From assembly GCF_013911085.1 (NCBI RefSeq), contig NZ_JACERN010000033.1:248001-312000 (forward strand): a stretch of DNA of 64,000 bases, written 5' to 3'. Positions 37,445 through 45,952 of this stretch are shown in pieces. Under the pieces are notes generated by a model. It was not told the origin of the DNA, ran no database searches, and was given only the letters and a program-made list of their open reading frames with translations. The position numbers and the translations under genes were made by a program. The DNA is from Aquitalea aquatica. Lineage in GTDB: Bacteria > Pseudomonadota > Gammaproteobacteria > Burkholderiales > Chromobacteriaceae. The first letter of the stretch is position 1. Every line of letters begins with the position of its first letter.

Positions 37445-38332
37445 TCAGCGAATCGACTTCAGGATGGTTTCCACATTGTAGTGAAACAGCTTGAGGTAAT
37501 CGCCAGCCGGGCCACTGGGCTTGGACAGCGCATCGGCATACAATTCGCCGCCAATTTTTACCTTGGCTTCGCGGGTCAGCTGCTCCAGCAAACGCTTGTC
37601 GGTCATGTTCTCCATGAAGACGGCACTGACCTTTTCCTGCCGCACCTGCCGCACCAGCTGTGCCACACCCTTGGCCGAAGCCTCAGCCTCAGTACTCACC
37701 CCCTGGATGGCCAGCAGCTTGATGCCATAACGCTCACCCAGATAGCCGAAGGCATCGTGCGAGGTCAGCATCTTGCGCTTGGCCGCCGGAATAGCCGCAA
37801 ATTCTTTGGCTGCCCAGTCGTCCTGCTGCTTGACCTTGGCCGCAAACTCCGTCGCGCGGCGGGTGTAATCGGCCTTACCTTGCGGATCGGCCTTGATCAG
37901 GCCGGCCGTGATATTGCGGATATACACCTGTACCCGTTGCGGGTCGTGCCAGGCGTGCGGGTCAACCGCATCATGACCATGCGCCTCACCCTCTTCTTCC
38001 GGCGCCATGCGGGTTTTGATCCCTTTACCTGCCTCGACCAGTACGCCCTTGAAACTGGAAGCCTTGGTCAGGCGCCCCATCCAGCCTTCCAGCCCCAGAC
38101 CGTTAGTGACAAACAGCCGGGAGGCCGACAGCTTCTTCACATCAGCAGGGGATGGCTGAAACACATGGGCATCCTGATCCGGGCCAACCAGCGACACCAC
38201 ATCCACCCGATCACCACCGATTTCACGGGCCATATCGCCAACAATGCTGAAACTGGCCACCACCGGCAGCTTCGCCGCCAGCGCAAAGGCCGGCAGGCTC
38301 AGCAGCAACAAGCCAAACAGGCTTTTTTTCAT
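37445..38332 (-). CDS. znuA: Zinc ABC transporter, periplasmic binding protein
   Basis: 295 residues. A signal peptide (MKKSLFGLLLLSLPAFALA) exports it to the periplasm. Cluster A-1 features: PVVASFSIVGDM near 23, a charged histidine loop EEEGEAHGHDAVDPHAWHD near 115-133, the ligand histidine in TSHDAFGY near 190, and a final GELYADALS aspartate. The histidine-rich loop, the Zur operon setting and the Zur box support zinc rather than manganese as substrate. Last gene before the operon terminator; starts 9 bp after znuB stops. Confidence 0.93.
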   Translation of the reverse strand: MKKSLFGLLLLSLPAFALAAKLPVVASFSIVGDMAREIGGDRVDVVSLVGPDQDAHVFQPSPADVKKLSASRLFVTNGLGLEGWMGRLTKASSFKGVLVEAGKGIKTRMAPEEEGEAHGHDAVDPHAWHDPQRVQVYIRNITAGLIKADPQGKADYTRRATEFAAKVKQQDDWAAKEFAAIPAAKRKMLTSHDAFGYLGERYGIKLLAIQGVSTEAEASAKGVAQLVRQVRQEKVSAVFMENMTDKRLLEQLTREAKVKIGGELYADALSKPSGPAGDYLKLFHYNVETILKSIR

Positions 38333-38341
38333 GCCATCTCC

Positions 38342-39217
38342 TCAGGATTCAAAATGCCGCGCACGGATATAGCGCGGTAAGGCACCGCCCGCCGGAGCGA
38401 ACAGCAGGGAAAACAGATAGAACAGGCCAGCCACCAGAATAATGGCGGGGCCGGACGGCAGTTCGAAGTGGTAGGACAGCAGCAAACCAGCCATGCCGCT
38501 GACAAAAGCCACGCTCACCGCCATGACCAGCATGCCCTCCACCGACTCCGACCACAGCCGTGCTGTGATCGCCGGCAGCATCATCAGGCCGACCGCCATC
38601 AACGTACCCAGCGCCTGGAAGCCGGAAACCAGATTCAGCACCACCAGCATCAGGAAAGCCATATGCCACAAGCCGCCGCGCGCGCCCACCGAGCGCAGGA
38701 ATACCGGATCCAGGCTTTCCAACAGCATGGGCCGATAGATAAAGGCCAGGCTGATCAAGGTAACCGAAGCCACCCCGCTCACCAGATAAAGTGCCGCGTC
38801 GTCCACCGCCAGTACCGAGCCGAACAGGATGTGCATCAGGTCTACATTGCTGCCGCTCTTGGACACCAGCAGCACGCCAATAGCCAGCGACAACAGGTAG
38901 AAAGCCGCAAAACTGGCGTCTTCCTTGATACCGGCAAAACGGGTGGCCAGACCAGCCAGCACAGCGACCAGCACCCCGGCAACAAAACCGCCCAGGCTCA
39001 TGGCCGGCAGACTGAGACCCGCCAGCATGAACCCCACCGCCGCACCGGGCAGCACGGCATGGCTCATGGCATCACCCATCAGACTCATGCGGCGCATCAC
39101 CAGAAACAGGCCGATGGGACCACTGCCCAGCGATAGCGCCAGGCAACCTGCCAGCGCACGGCGCATGAAGGCGAAATCCACAAAAGGAGCAATCAACAAG
39201 TCATACAGGTGTTGCAT
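38342..39217 (-). CDS. znuB: Zinc ABC transporter, membrane permease
   Basis: 291 residues with about eight hydrophobic helices, the standard ABC-3 permease. Conserved segments include RRMSLMGDAMSHAVLPGAAVGFMLAG near 42 and the SVGARGG coupling-helix area near 178. It forms the channel for zinc with ZnuA and ZnuC. The start overlaps the znuC stop by 1 bp (TGATG), so translation is coupled. Confidence 0.93.
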   Translation of the reverse strand: MQHLYDLLIAPFVDFAFMRRALAGCLALSLGSGPIGLFLVMRRMSLMGDAMSHAVLPGAAVGFMLAGLSLPAMSLGGFVAGVLVAVLAGLATRFAGIKEDASFAAFYLLSLAIGVLLVSKSGSNVDLMHILFGSVLAVDDAALYLVSGVASVTLISLAFIYRPMLLESLDPVFLRSVGARGGLWHMAFLMLVVLNLVSGFQALGTLMAVGLMMLPAITARLWSESVEGMLVMAVSVAFVSGMAGLLLSYHFELPSGPAIILVAGLFYLFSLLFAPAGGALPRYIRARHFES

Positions 39218-39960
39218 CAGACATTGACCCCGTCGACCTGGCAGACCGTAGCGCGGTCCTGCCAGTGGGCTGCGGTATCCACCGCACGTTTCAGATTGGC
39301 ATCGGTCAGCACCTGCTCGGTGCGCCCCCAGGCCACCACTTCCCGTGCCAGCAGCAGGGTGTGCGGAAAATAGGCCCGCACCTGTTCGTAGTCGTGCAAC
39401 ACGGCAATGATGGTACGACCTTCTTCTTTCCAGCGCCGTACCAGCTCTAGCAAATCGAAGGTGGTCTTGGCATCCATAGCAGTAAACGGCTCATCCAGCA
39501 GAATCAGCCGGGCATCCTGCAGCAGGATGCGCGCGAACAGCACACGCTGAAATTGCCCGCTGGACAGCGCAGAAATGGCACGTGGGGCAAAATCCGCCAG
39601 CCCCACTTGTTCAAGCGCATCCATGGCCTGCCCCAGCCCGGCACGGCCCACCTTGCCAAACGGCCCGGTGCGATGCCACAGCCCGGTAGCCACCAGATCC
39701 AGCACGCTGACCGGCAGCGAGCGGTCGATTTCCGACTGCTGTGGCAGATAGGCAATATCCTGGCGGGCAAAGCCTTGCAGACGAGCATGACCGGAGTCGG
39801 GCGTCAGTGCGCCTATCATGGCCTTGAGCAAGGTGCTCTTGCCGGCACCATTCGGCCCGAAAATGGCCGTGGCATCCCCGGCGACAAAGCTGCCGCTGAC
39901 ATGGTGGACCGCAGGATGGCGCTGATAAGATACCGTCAGATTGTCGAGAATGACTGTCAT
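39217..39960 (-). CDS. znuC: Zinc ABC transporter, ATPase
   Basis: 247 residues from ATG at 39960, which overlaps the stop of the histidine-rich gene by 4 bp. Walker A is GPNGAGKST near residue 36, the signature LSSGQFQRV near 134, and Walker B LILLDEPF near 156, with the Q-loop QQSEIDRSLP near 82. A longer start at 39996 would lie within the upstream gene. It powers ZnuB and ends 1 bp into znuB. Confidence 0.95.
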   Translation of the reverse strand: MTVILDNLTVSYQRHPAVHHVSGSFVAGDATAIFGPNGAGKSTLLKAMIGALTPDSGHARLQGFARQDIAYLPQQSEIDRSLPVSVLDLVATGLWHRTGPFGKVGRAGLGQAMDALEQVGLADFAPRAISALSSGQFQRVLFARILLQDARLILLDEPFTAMDAKTTFDLLELVRRWKEEGRTIIAVLHDYEQVRAYFPHTLLLAREVVAWGRTEQVLTDANLKRAVDTAAHWQDRATVCQVDGVNV

Positions 39961-40163
39961 GCGGCCTCCTGCAAGGCCCACAGCACCACGCCCCACAAAC
40001 CGGCCAGCACCAGCAAGGCCAGCGCCAGACGCTGCCAGGCCGACATGGCCAGCAGGCTGACCGGCGGACGCAGATTGGCCGCCGTCAGATGCTGATGGGC
40101 TGCCGCGCCGTGATGATGTGCGTGATCGTGCTGCGCATCATCGTTTGAATGTTGATGTTTCAT
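39957..40163 (-). CDS. Histidine-rich single-pass membrane miniprotein of the zinc operon
   Basis: 68 residues. The first 25 are rich in histidine (MKHQHSNDDAQHDHAHHHG, with another two later), with several aspartates, a plausible zinc-binding tail. Residues 44-64 form one hydrophobic helix (LALALLVLAGLWGVVLWAL). It stops inside the znuC start codon (4-bp overlap) and begins 9 bp after the COG0523 GTPase, so it belongs to the operon. It may hand zinc to ZnuB or a chaperone, or buffer periplasmic or cytoplasmic zinc. I know no named family for it. Orientation of the tail is not settled by sequence. Confidence 0.85.
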   Translation of the reverse strand: MKHQHSNDDAQHDHAHHHGAAAHQHLTAANLRPPVSLLAMSAWQRLALALLVLAGLWGVVLWALQEAA

Positions 40164-40171
40164 CTATTCGC

Positions 40172-41089
40172 TTACTCAAAGCAGGCCTGCAAGGCCGCCT
40201 CCACTTTTGCGTTATCCAGTGCCGGGGCAATCAGTTCAAATCGGCTGTCACGCCGCCACGACACCTGGCTGGCACTCCACTGCCCTTCCACCCAGTTCAG
40301 CCACACCCAGCTGTCCAGCACCTTGAACACGCCCTTGGCCCTGACCAATCCCGGCAGCAGCTTGGGCAAGGAGTCAAAGAAATCGGTGAGTTTTTCACCG
40401 CTGAAAGCCTGCTCTGGCGAGAAGGTCCAGCCAGCAGAATCCCAGCCACTGCCGCTATCGGCGGTAATTGCTGGTCGATAGCGCGGTTTGAGGGTGACAG
40501 CGGCATCCAGCCAGCTCACATCCAGCAGGCCATCACGCACCTCGGCCACCACCGACTTGGGTGGAAACAGCTTGCCCGCCTGGGCGCGGAAGGCTTCCAG
40601 CGTTTCCACATCGGCCATGTCGGTCTTGTTGGCCACCAGCACGTCGGCAATGGCTACCTGGTCACGGTACAGTGGCTGACGCAGGTAGTCGGGGCTGACA
40701 AACTGGCGCGGATCAACCAGCGTCAGCACCGCGCCCACTTCCAGTGCATCGCCCAGCGGCTTGGCGCGTAGCTCGTCGATGACGCCGGCAGCATGCGCCA
40801 GCCCGCTGGCCTCGATCAGCAAACGGTCTGGCCGCTCTCGCCGCAACAGGGTGGCGACGGTGGCCGTCATTTGCGGGCCTGCCACACAGCACAGACAACC
40901 GCCGGCAATTTCCGCCACGGGCAGTTCGTCGTTCATCAAGGCGGCACCATCGATGCCAACCTCACCGAATTCATTGACAATCACCGCCCATTTTTCCGTG
41001 GCCGGACGGGTCGCAATCAGGTGGCGCAACGCCGTGGTTTTACCCACACCAAGAAAGCCGGTAAACAGATTGACGATGGTCTTTTTCAT
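40172..41089 (-). CDS. COG0523 (CobW/ZigA-type) GTP-binding metallochaperone
   Basis: 305 residues from ATG at 41089, whose ATGA overlaps the zur stop. The G1 motif GFLGVGKTT is at residues 10-18, the metal site GGCLCC near 68 is the CxCC signature of the COG0523 family, and the G-domain ANKTDMAD motif is near 160. The C-terminal domain after 190 is the CobW-C type. In a Zur operon these GTPases deliver zinc to client enzymes during zinc starvation. It is placed directly after zur and before the histidine-rich miniprotein. Confidence 0.93.
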   Translation of the reverse strand: MKKTIVNLFTGFLGVGKTTALRHLIATRPATEKWAVIVNEFGEVGIDGAALMNDELPVAEIAGGCLCCVAGPQMTATVATLLRRERPDRLLIEASGLAHAAGVIDELRAKPLGDALEVGAVLTLVDPRQFVSPDYLRQPLYRDQVAIADVLVANKTDMADVETLEAFRAQAGKLFPPKSVVAEVRDGLLDVSWLDAAVTLKPRYRPAITADSGSGWDSAGWTFSPEQAFSGEKLTDFFDSLPKLLPGLVRAKGVFKVLDSWVWLNWVEGQWSASQVSWRRDSRFELIAPALDNAKVEAALQACFE

Positions 41090-41520
41090 ACTCGACATAC
41101 CTTGCAAAGTCCGGTCAGCATCAGGTTCTGGTGACTCAGGGTGAAGTCGGCAGCCTGTGCGACATCGCGCAAACCGTTCAGCGCCGCCATCACATCGACC
41201 TCCTGCACCTTGCCGCAGGTTTCGCATACCAGAATCATGCTTTCGTGCTGACACTCGAAATGGTCACAAACGATAAAGCCATTCAGCGCATCCACCCGAT
41301 GCAGCAATCCCTGCTCTACCAGAAAATCCAATGCGCGATATACGGTGGGCGGTGCCGCCGCACCGCGCTCTTTTTGCAGGTCAGCCAACACCTGGTAGGC
41401 CTTCACCACGCCCTCGTGGCGCAGCACCAGTTCCAGCACCTGCTTGCGCAGCGCAGTCAGCTTGCAGCCACGCTGCTCGCAGTGCAGCTCGGCCGCCTGC
41501 AGATATTGATTGCTGTTCAT
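41086..41520 (-). CDS. zur: Zinc uptake regulator Zur (Fur family)
   Basis: 144 residues. The winged helix (residues 1-80) has the Fur-family recognition segment APPTVYRALDFLVEQGLLHRVD. Metal-site cysteines are CETCGK near 103 and CKVCRV at the end, fitting a structural zinc; histidines HFECQHES near 90 may form the sensor site. It is the first gene of the znu operon and lies 27 bp below a Zur box, so it should repress its own operon when zinc is plentiful. Confidence 0.95.
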   Translation of the reverse strand: MNSNQYLQAAELHCEQRGCKLTALRKQVLELVLRHEGVVKAYQVLADLQKERGAAAPPTVYRALDFLVEQGLLHRVDALNGFIVCDHFECQHESMILVCETCGKVQEVDVMAALNGLRDVAQAADFTLSHQNLMLTGLCKVCRV

Positions 41521-41547
41521 AGGCCCATTCCCGTCATAATTGACAGC

Positions 41548-41564
41548 ATGTTACTGTATAACAT
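41548..41564. promoter_or_regulatory. Zur box at the zur-znu promoter
   Basis: ATGTTACTGTATAACAT is a palindrome-like 17-mer matching the E. coli Zur core ATGTTATA-N-TATAACAT at all but two of 16 positions. It overlaps the likely -10 on the minus strand (TATACA). Zur is encoded just downstream. The divergent cytochrome c' start lies 108 bp away, so that gene could also be affected. Confidence 0.82.
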
Positions 41565-41671
41565 CACATTGATACAACCATTAACACTTCGTGGGTATTT
41601 CCAGCATGACAGTCATGTTAGCCTGTTGGTCTGCCGACATTCCTGGCAGCCACCCTCACCAAGGAGCCCAC

Positions 41672-42112
41672 ATGAAAAAAATCCTCATGCTCAGCCTTTG
41701 CGCCCTACTGGCCAGCCCGGTCTTTGCCGCAGATGATCCGGTCGTCGCACGGCAAACCATCTTCAAGCAATTCAAGAAAGATGCCGCAGCCATGGGCAAG
41801 ATGGTGAAGGGCGATGCCTTCAACAAGGATGAATTCAGCAAACTGGCCGCGCATCTGGACGAAATCGCCCAACAGCCATGGCAGCATTTCCCGGCAGGCA
41901 GCGCCAGCGGTCAGGCCAAGCACAAGACCGACGCCAAGGCAGAAATCTGGAGCAAGGCTGCTGACTGGACCAAGGCTGTCGACAACTTCAAGGCCGAAAC
42001 CGGCAAACTGAAGCAAGTAGCCGCCAACGGCGATGTAGCCAGCATCAAGAATCAGTTTGGTGCAGTGCAAAAAACCTGTAAGAGCTGCCACGACGGCTTC
42101 CGCAAAGACTGA
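41672..42112 (+). CDS. Cytochrome c' (class II c-type cytochrome), first copy
   Basis: 146 residues from ATG at 41672 with AAGGAG upstream. A signal peptide MKKILMLSLCALLASPVFA is followed by a four-helix domain and a C-terminal heme site CKSCH (residues about 137-141) with DGFRKD. Class II cytochromes c' bind NO and CO in the periplasm and may protect against nitrosative stress. It is the first of two tandem relatives and is divergent from zur. Confidence 0.92.
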   Translation: MKKILMLSLCALLASPVFAADDPVVARQTIFKQFKKDAAAMGKMVKGDAFNKDEFSKLAAHLDEIAQQPWQHFPAGSASGQAKHKTDAKAEIWSKAADWTKAVDNFKAETGKLKQVAANGDVASIKNQFGAVQKTCKSCHDGFRKD

Positions 42113-42132
42113 TAAAATCAGGACTTGATCAG

Positions 42133-42163
42133 AAAAGTTCAGCGAATCCGCTGAACTTTTTTT
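42133..42163 (+). terminator. Terminator between the two cytochrome c' genes
   Basis: A 12-bp stem AAAAGTTCAGCG with a 4-base loop and a T tract of seven. The second cytochrome gene, 45 bp later, must use its own promoter or read-through. Confidence 0.9.
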
Positions 42164-42207
42164 ATGAAGCCTCCTCACAACGCAGTTCCAACCACCGTAG
42201 CGCCCAC

Positions 42208-42645
42208 ATGAAACAGACTGTTACCGCCCTGCTGCTTGCCGCACTGGCCATTCCGGCTGCCATGGCCGACTCGCCCGCCGAAATCCGCACTCAAAGCTTC
42301 AAGAAGGTGCTGCGCGCCTTCGAGCCCATGGGCATGGTGGTGCGTGATCGCGATCCCTATAACAAAGCCAAATTCATCGTCATGGCTGATGCACTGAAGC
42401 AGACTGCCGGCGAGCCGTTCAATCACTTCCCGGCAGGCAGCATTGATGCCAAGAGCCGCGCCAAGCCGGAGATCTGGAGCCAGCCAGCAAAATTCCAGAC
42501 AGCCCGCGATACCTTCCTGAAAGCGGTCAGCGACCTGGACAGCACCGCCCACAATGGCGACCTCGCCAGCATCAAGAAGAGCTATGGCGTAGTGGCACAA
42601 AGCTGCAAGGCCTGTCACGACAGCTTCCGTGGCCCGGAAAAATAA
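42208..42645 (+). CDS. Cytochrome c' (class II), second copy
   Basis: 145 residues with signal peptide MKQTVTALLLAALAIPAAMA and the heme motif CKACH near residue 134, followed by DSFRGPEK. It is clearly related to the upstream copy: shared FPAGS near 73, EIW and the C-terminal heme region, while the mid-protein diverges. This suggests tandem duplication and specialisation, for example one copy for gas binding and one for electron transfer, but that is inference. Ends in a bidirectional terminator. Confidence 0.92.
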   Translation: MKQTVTALLLAALAIPAAMADSPAEIRTQSFKKVLRAFEPMGMVVRDRDPYNKAKFIVMADALKQTAGEPFNHFPAGSIDAKSRAKPEIWSQPAKFQTARDTFLKAVSDLDSTAHNGDLASIKKSYGVVAQSCKACHDSFRGPEK

Positions 42646-42661
42646 GCAGCAATCCACAATG

Positions 42662-42690
42662 AAAAAAGCCCTGCGCTGCAGGGCTTTTTT
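42662..42690. terminator. Bidirectional terminator between cytochrome c' and cytochrome b genes
   Basis: A 13-bp stem AAAAAAGCCCTGC with a 3-base loop and T/A runs on both arms, serving the plus-strand cytochrome c' and the minus-strand b-type cytochrome. Confidence 0.92.
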
Positions 42691-42709
42691 ATGGTTCACA
42701 CGCTGCCAT

Positions 42710-43363
42710 TTACAAGCGGGTCAGCAGGAAAACACCGCCGCCCGCGGCCAGCAAGGCCAGTACCGCCACCAGTCCGGAACGGAAACGCAGCGGCGACACA
42801 TCGCCAGCCACCTGCTGATAACCGGTCAGCATCGGCTTGACCAGATTCTGCTTTTTTAACACCCGGTATGCCACAATGGCCGCCACATGCATGGCCACCA
42901 GCAGCAGGATGAAGTTGAACAGCAATTTGTGAAAACCGGTAATCGATTCGGACAAGCCACTGGCAATCAGCTTGGCCAACGGGCCATCGAAGGTATAGCT
43001 GTCCACATCGCTGGCAAACAAGCCACTGGCCACTTGCAATAACAGCACAGTCAGCAAAGCCACCACCATCAGGCCGCCCAAGGGATTGTGTCCTAGCTGT
43101 TTCCCGTCTCCTTCGCCTTTCAGGTAGCGACGAATGGCCGCAGGGCCTTTGATGAACTGGCTGAAACGAGCGGTTTCGCTGCCGACCACACCCCAGATCA
43201 GGCGAAACAGCAGCAGCGCCGCCACGGCCTCGCCGCACAGCACGTGGTAACGCAGCCAGTCACCGCCCTGCTCACCGCTAAACCACATGCCGGCAAACAA
43301 TGCCACCAGCGTCCAGTGAAAAAACCGCGTCGGGGCATCCCACACCTTGATCATCTGCACCAT
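42710..43363 (-). CDS. Cytochrome b561-type membrane protein
   Basis: 217 residues from ATG at 43363, with GGGAG 5 bp upstream. Four membrane helices with heme ligand histidines in RFFHWTLVALF near 15, RYHVLCGEAVAALLLFR near 40, the ITGFHKLLFNFILLL region near 140 and MHVAAIVAYRVL near 160. Such two-heme b proteins pass quinol electrons to periplasmic cytochromes c. Its placement facing two cytochrome c' genes is the usual arrangement for an electron donor to them. Confidence 0.88.
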   Translation of the reverse strand: MVQMIKVWDAPTRFFHWTLVALFAGMWFSGEQGGDWLRYHVLCGEAVAALLLFRLIWGVVGSETARFSQFIKGPAAIRRYLKGEGDGKQLGHNPLGGLMVVALLTVLLLQVASGLFASDVDSYTFDGPLAKLIASGLSESITGFHKLLFNFILLLVAMHVAAIVAYRVLKKQNLVKPMLTGYQQVAGDVSPLRFRSGLVAVLALLAAGGGVFLLTRL

Positions 43364-43640
43364 CGTCTCCCTCGCTCGGCAATTATCCAAAGTGAAAAGT
43401 GTAACCAGCCCGTACGGTACTGCCTACTCCTGAGTCCTTAATCTCTGTTAATACCCTGATGTCGATACCGCCCAAACCAGGCTATTTGCCGGTTTCGGAT
43501 CCAAAAATTCGCACTTTTCGGGTAGTATTAACCCTTTCGCCGCCCGCCCCAGCGCAGCCAGCCCTGCCCGGAGCGGATGCCGGCTACCGCACTGACAGCC
43601 CACTGCGGCTGTGTTTTCACGCATTGAGTTGGAGAATGTA

Positions 43641-44918
43641 ATGACCCAAGCTTCACTGATGGAAGATCTGGAGGCCCGCGGCCTGATCGCGCAAACCACA
43701 GACGCCGCTGCCCTGTCCGAACTGCTGGCCAAGGAACAGCTTACCCTGTATTGCGGATTCGACCCCACCGCTGACAGCCTGCACATCGGCAGCCTGGTTC
43801 CCATCCTGATGCTCAAGCGTTTCCAGCAAGCCGGCCATCGCCCCATTGCCCTGGTTGGCGGTGCCACCGGCATGATTGGCGACCCCAGTTTCAAGGCCAC
43901 CGAGCGCAAACTGAACACCCCGGACATCATCGAAGGCTGGGTAGAAAAAATCCGCGCTCAGGTATCACCCTTCCTGTCCTTTGAAGGCGATAACGCTGCG
44001 GTAATGGCCAACAATTACGACTGGTTTGGCGGCATGGGCGCGCTGGAATTCCTGCGCGACATCGGCAAGCACTTCTCGGTCAATGCCATGATCAAGAAAG
44101 AAGCGGTGCAACAGCGTATCAGCCGCGACGATCAAGGCATTTCCTACACCGAGTTCTCCTACAGCCTGCTGCAGGGTTACGACTTCTCCGAACTGAACCG
44201 CCGCCTGGGTTGCAAGCTGCAAATTGGCGGCTCCGACCAATGGGGCAATATCACTGCCGGCACCGACCTCACCCGTCGCCTGAACCAGCAGCAAGTATTC
44301 GGCCTCACCATGCCGCTGGTCACCAAGTCTGATGGCACCAAATTCGGCAAGACCGAATCCGGCACCATCTGGCTGGACGCACGCAAAACCTCGCCCTACG
44401 CCTTCTACCAGTTCTGGCTGGGCACGGCCGATGCCGATGTGTACAAATTCCTGCGCTACTTCAGCTTCCTGTCGGTAGCCGACATTGCCGCCATCGAAGA
44501 GGCCGACAAGGTGCGCGAAGGCAAGCCGGAAGGCCAGCGCATCCTGGCCGAACAGGTCACCGAACTGGTACACGGCAAAGCCGCCCTGGCTGCTGCCCAG
44601 CGCATCACCCAGAGCCTGTTCAGCAATGACCTGTCCAGCCTGACCGAAGACGACTTCGCCCAACTGGCACAGGACGGCCTGCCGCACTTTGTACTGAACA
44701 GTGCCGACGACAGCCTGATCGACGCCGTGGCCAATGGCGGCCTGGCCAAATCCAAAAGCGAAGCCCGCACCTTTATTCAGAGCGGCGCGGTCAGCATCAA
44801 TGGCAACAAAGCCGACAGCATCGAGCATCGCTTTACTGCCGAAGACCGCCTGTTTGGCCGCTACAGCCTGCTCAAGCGCGGCAAGAAGAACTACGCCCTG
44901 ATCGAGTGGCAGGCCTGA
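43641..44918 (+). CDS. tyrS: Tyrosyl-tRNA synthetase
   Basis: 425 residues from ATG at 43641 with GGAG upstream. Class I catalytic motifs HIGS near residue 49 and KFGKT near 234 (KMSKS-like), with the tyrosine-binding [10 protein letters not shown] region near 195. The C-terminus holds an S4 RNA-binding domain ([20 protein letters not shown]). Charges tRNA-Tyr. Preceded by about 250 bases of promoter region; followed by a terminator at 44957-44992. Confidence 0.98.
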   Translation: MTQASLMEDLEARGLIAQTTDAAALSELLAKEQLTLYCGFDPTADSLHIGSLVPILMLKRFQQAGHRPIALVGGATGMIGDPSFKATERKLNTPDIIEGWVEKIRAQVSPFLSFEGDNAAVMANNYDWFGGMGALEFLRDIGKHFSVNAMIKKEAVQQRISRDDQGISYTEFSYSLLQGYDFSELNRRLGCKLQIGGSDQWGNITAGTDLTRRLNQQQVFGLTMPLVTKSDGTKFGKTESGTIWLDARKTSPYAFYQFWLGTADADVYKFLRYFSFLSVADIAAIEEADKVREGKPEGQRILAEQVTELVHGKAALAAAQRITQSLFSNDLSSLTEDDFAQLAQDGLPHFVLNSADDSLIDAVANGGLAKSKSEARTFIQSGAVSINGNKADSIEHRFTAEDRLFGRYSLLKRGKKNYALIEWQA

Positions 44919-44956
44919 TTCCGGCCTGATGCCCGATTCGTCGGGCAATGCCACGG

Positions 44957-44992
44957 CGGCCCTCTTCTGCTCTTGCAGACGGGCCGTTTTTT
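44957..44992 (+). terminator. Terminator of tyrS
   Basis: A composite hairpin: outer stem CGGCCC/GGGCCG and inner TCTGC/GCAGA, ending in six T. Confidence 0.85.
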
Positions 44993-45076
44993 CATGCCAT
45001 TACCGCAAGGCTCGACGCTGCGACGGCCATACCACTAGAATTTCGCCATCATCCATTGTCCGCAAAGGCTAGCACC

Positions 45077-45952
45077 ATGGAAAGAATCGGTTTTATTGGC
45101 CTGGGCCTGATGGGCCTGCCCCTGTGCCGCCGGCTACAGGCTGCCGGCTTCCCGCTCACTGTCTGGAACCGCTCGACTGACAAGCTGGAGCAGGCTCGCA
45201 CCGAGGGCATGCAAACTACCACTTCGCTGGTGGAGCTGGCAGCCAGCAGCGACATCCTGATGCTGTGCATTGCCGATGCCACGGCGGTGCAAAGCGTCGT
45301 CACTCAGTTAGAGCCTGCCTTGCGTGCCGGGCAGCTCATCATCGACCTGTCCAGCATCGACCCCGACACCACCCGTCATTGCGCAGCACTGGTCAAGCAA
45401 CAGGGTGCCAGCTGGGTGGATGCGCCGGTATCCGGCGGCGTCAATGGCGCGACGCAAGGCACGCTGGTGGTGATGGCGGGCGGCAGCGAACAGGACATCC
45501 GCCGGGCCAGCCAGGCACTACAGCCGCTGGCGCAGCGTATTACCCGCATGGGCGAGGTGGGCAGCGGACAGGTGACCAAGATCTGCAACCAGCTGATCGT
45601 GGCGGCCAATGCCATGCTGATTGCCGAGGCAGTGGCGCTGGCAGAAAACAATGGCGTGGATGCCAGCCTGCTGGCTCCGGCACTCGCTGGTGGCTTTGCC
45701 GACTCGCTGCCACTGCAAATCCTGGCCCCGCGCATGGCGGCACGGCAGGCCGAGCCGGTGCAATGGAAGGTCACCACCCTATTGAAAGACCTGGACAACG
45801 CCGGCCAGCTGTCCAAACAAAGCCAGTCCGCCACCCCGCTGGCTGCACTGGCCAGCCAGCTGATGCGACTGCATGCGGCACAAGGCCATAGCAACGCAGA
45901 CCTGAGCAGCGTCATTCATCTTTATCAGGAGCAGGAGCAAGCCCCATGCTGA
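45077..45952 (+). CDS. glxR: 2-hydroxy-3-oxopropionate (tartronate semialdehyde) reductase
   Basis: 291 residues from ATG at 45077, preceded by AAAGG. It is a beta-hydroxyacid dehydrogenase: NAD(P) motif GLGLMG near residue 8, substrate-binding segment DAPVSGGVNGATQGTLVVMAGG near 117, and the catalytic lysine in GQVTKICNQL near 167. Reduces tartronate semialdehyde to D-glycerate in glyoxylate use. It overlaps the next gene, hydroxypyruvate isomerase, by 7 bp; glyoxylate carboligase is not next to it. Confidence 0.85.
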   Translation: MERIGFIGLGLMGLPLCRRLQAAGFPLTVWNRSTDKLEQARTEGMQTTTSLVELAASSDILMLCIADATAVQSVVTQLEPALRAGQLIIDLSSIDPDTTRHCAALVKQQGASWVDAPVSGGVNGATQGTLVVMAGGSEQDIRRASQALQPLAQRITRMGEVGSGQVTKICNQLIVAANAMLIAEAVALAENNGVDASLLAPALAGGFADSLPLQILAPRMAARQAEPVQWKVTTLLKDLDNAGQLSKQSQSATPLAALASQLMRLHAAQGHSNADLSSVIHLYQEQEQAPC

